Shown in pieces: positions 13,064-13,292 of a DNA stretch of 13,292 bases. Made by a program: the position numbers and the translations under genes. The notes beneath the pieces were generated by a model. It saw only the letters and a program-made list of their open reading frames with translations, was not told the DNA's origin and ran no database searches. Within the stretch, counting starts at the first letter, position 1, and every line of letters starts with the position of its first letter. The stretch covers positions 1 through 13,292 of the forward strand of contig CATLIP010000035.1 of NCBI GenBank assembly GCA_949957035.1, given 5' to 3'. This stretch comes from an uncultured Lachnospiraceae bacterium. GTDB taxonomy: Bacteria; Bacillota_A; Clostridia; Lachnospirales; Lachnospiraceae.

Positions 13064-13292
13064 ATGAAGGATATTTTGAGAGGTATGATTGAAAAACGCA
13101 AAGCGGGGATTATCTGTGGAGTTCCGTCTTATTGTACTGCCAATCGGCTGGCGATTGAGGCTATTTTAGAGCAGGCGAAGCGGTTTGACGATTATATCTT
13201 GATTGAGGCCACAGCGAACCAGGTCAATCAGTTTGGGGGATATACGGGGATGAAGCCGGCAGATTTTACGGAATTCGTATATGGAATCGGGG
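13064..13292 (+). CDS. gatZ: Tagatose-bisphosphate aldolase non-catalytic subunit, GatZ/KbaZ family (5' part)
   Basis: Only the first 76 residues are present; the gene runs off the right edge of the window. The family proteins (about 420 aa) stabilise and activate the class II tagatose-1,6-bisphosphate aldolase GatY/KbaY in galactitol or N-acetylgalactosamine breakdown. The start resembles E. coli GatZ: a short helix, GVPSYCTAN in place of the usual GICSVCSAH-type motif, then the hallmark LIEATANQVNQFGGYTGM and PADFTEFV. It begins 40 bp after the DeoR-family gene with an AAAGAGG box (13048-13054 region). Whether it is the GatZ or KbaZ subtype cannot be told from this fragment. Confidence 0.9.
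   Translation, partial: MKDILRGMIEKRKAGIICGVPSYCTANRLAIEAILEQAKRFDDYILIEATANQVNQFGGYTGMKPADFTEFVYGIG

Noticed and set aside
1..13292. Mobile elements, CRISPR arrays, tRNA or rRNA genes
   Set aside because: No transposase or integrase, no regularly spaced repeats, no tRNA-like cloverleaf or rRNA sequence was recognised on either strand.

Overview
The window looks like a chromosomal segment of an anaerobic Firmicute, most likely a clostridial gut organism of the Lachnospiraceae type. The reasons are moderate base composition by eye, strong AGGAGG-type ribosome binding sites, SigA-like TTGACA/TATAAT promoters, simple rho-independent terminators, and the gene content (RbsA/RbsC-type sugar ABC transporter, ECF-type nickel transporter, DUF3842 protein, DeoR and AraC sugar regulators). 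The organism assignment is inference. No rRNA, tRNA, CRISPR array, IS element or phage gene is visible.

Left part (1-3758): the 3' end of a sugar operon. It holds the C-terminal half of an RbsA-type ATPase (cut by the window edge), an RbsC-type permease and a zinc-dependent medium-chain polyol/alcohol dehydrogenase, ending in a bidirectional terminator. An AraC-family regulator converges on it from the other strand. The dehydrogenase probably oxidises whatever polyol or sugar the ABC system imports.

Middle part (3759-8003): an AT-rich regulatory gap with a palindrome inside the likely araC promoter, then an FHS/FucP-like MFS transporter, a convergent Xaa-Pro aminopeptidase (pepP) on the minus strand, a divergent gap with a two-helix inverted-repeat element, and a second MFS transporter of the drug/multi-substrate type. 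These look like independent units.

Right-centre part (8004-12119): a DUF3842 gene with its own promoter, then a nickel-pincer cofactor/nickel uptake operon. This comprises larB (the first enzyme of the lactate-racemase Ni-pincer nucleotide pathway) and a complete ECF-type nickel importer: a fused MN substrate component, the transmembrane Q component and the ATPase O. The genes are tightly packed or overlapping and end in a strong terminator. The most interesting part is the leader of this operon. A near-consensus promoter (TTGACA-17-TATAGT) lies in the 3' end of the DUF3842 gene. About 130 nt of potentially structured RNA follow, then a 15-bp intrinsic terminator with a T6 run, and only then the larB RBS. 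This is the layout of a riboswitch or attenuator controlling nickel/cofactor genes. I could not assign it to a known class from memory.

Right end (12120-13292): a DeoR-family regulator whose promoter carries three copies of an AAAACAACATAA box, followed by the start of a GatZ/KbaZ-type tagatose-bisphosphate aldolase subunit, probably the first genes of a galactitol/tagatose-type catabolic operon running off the right edge.
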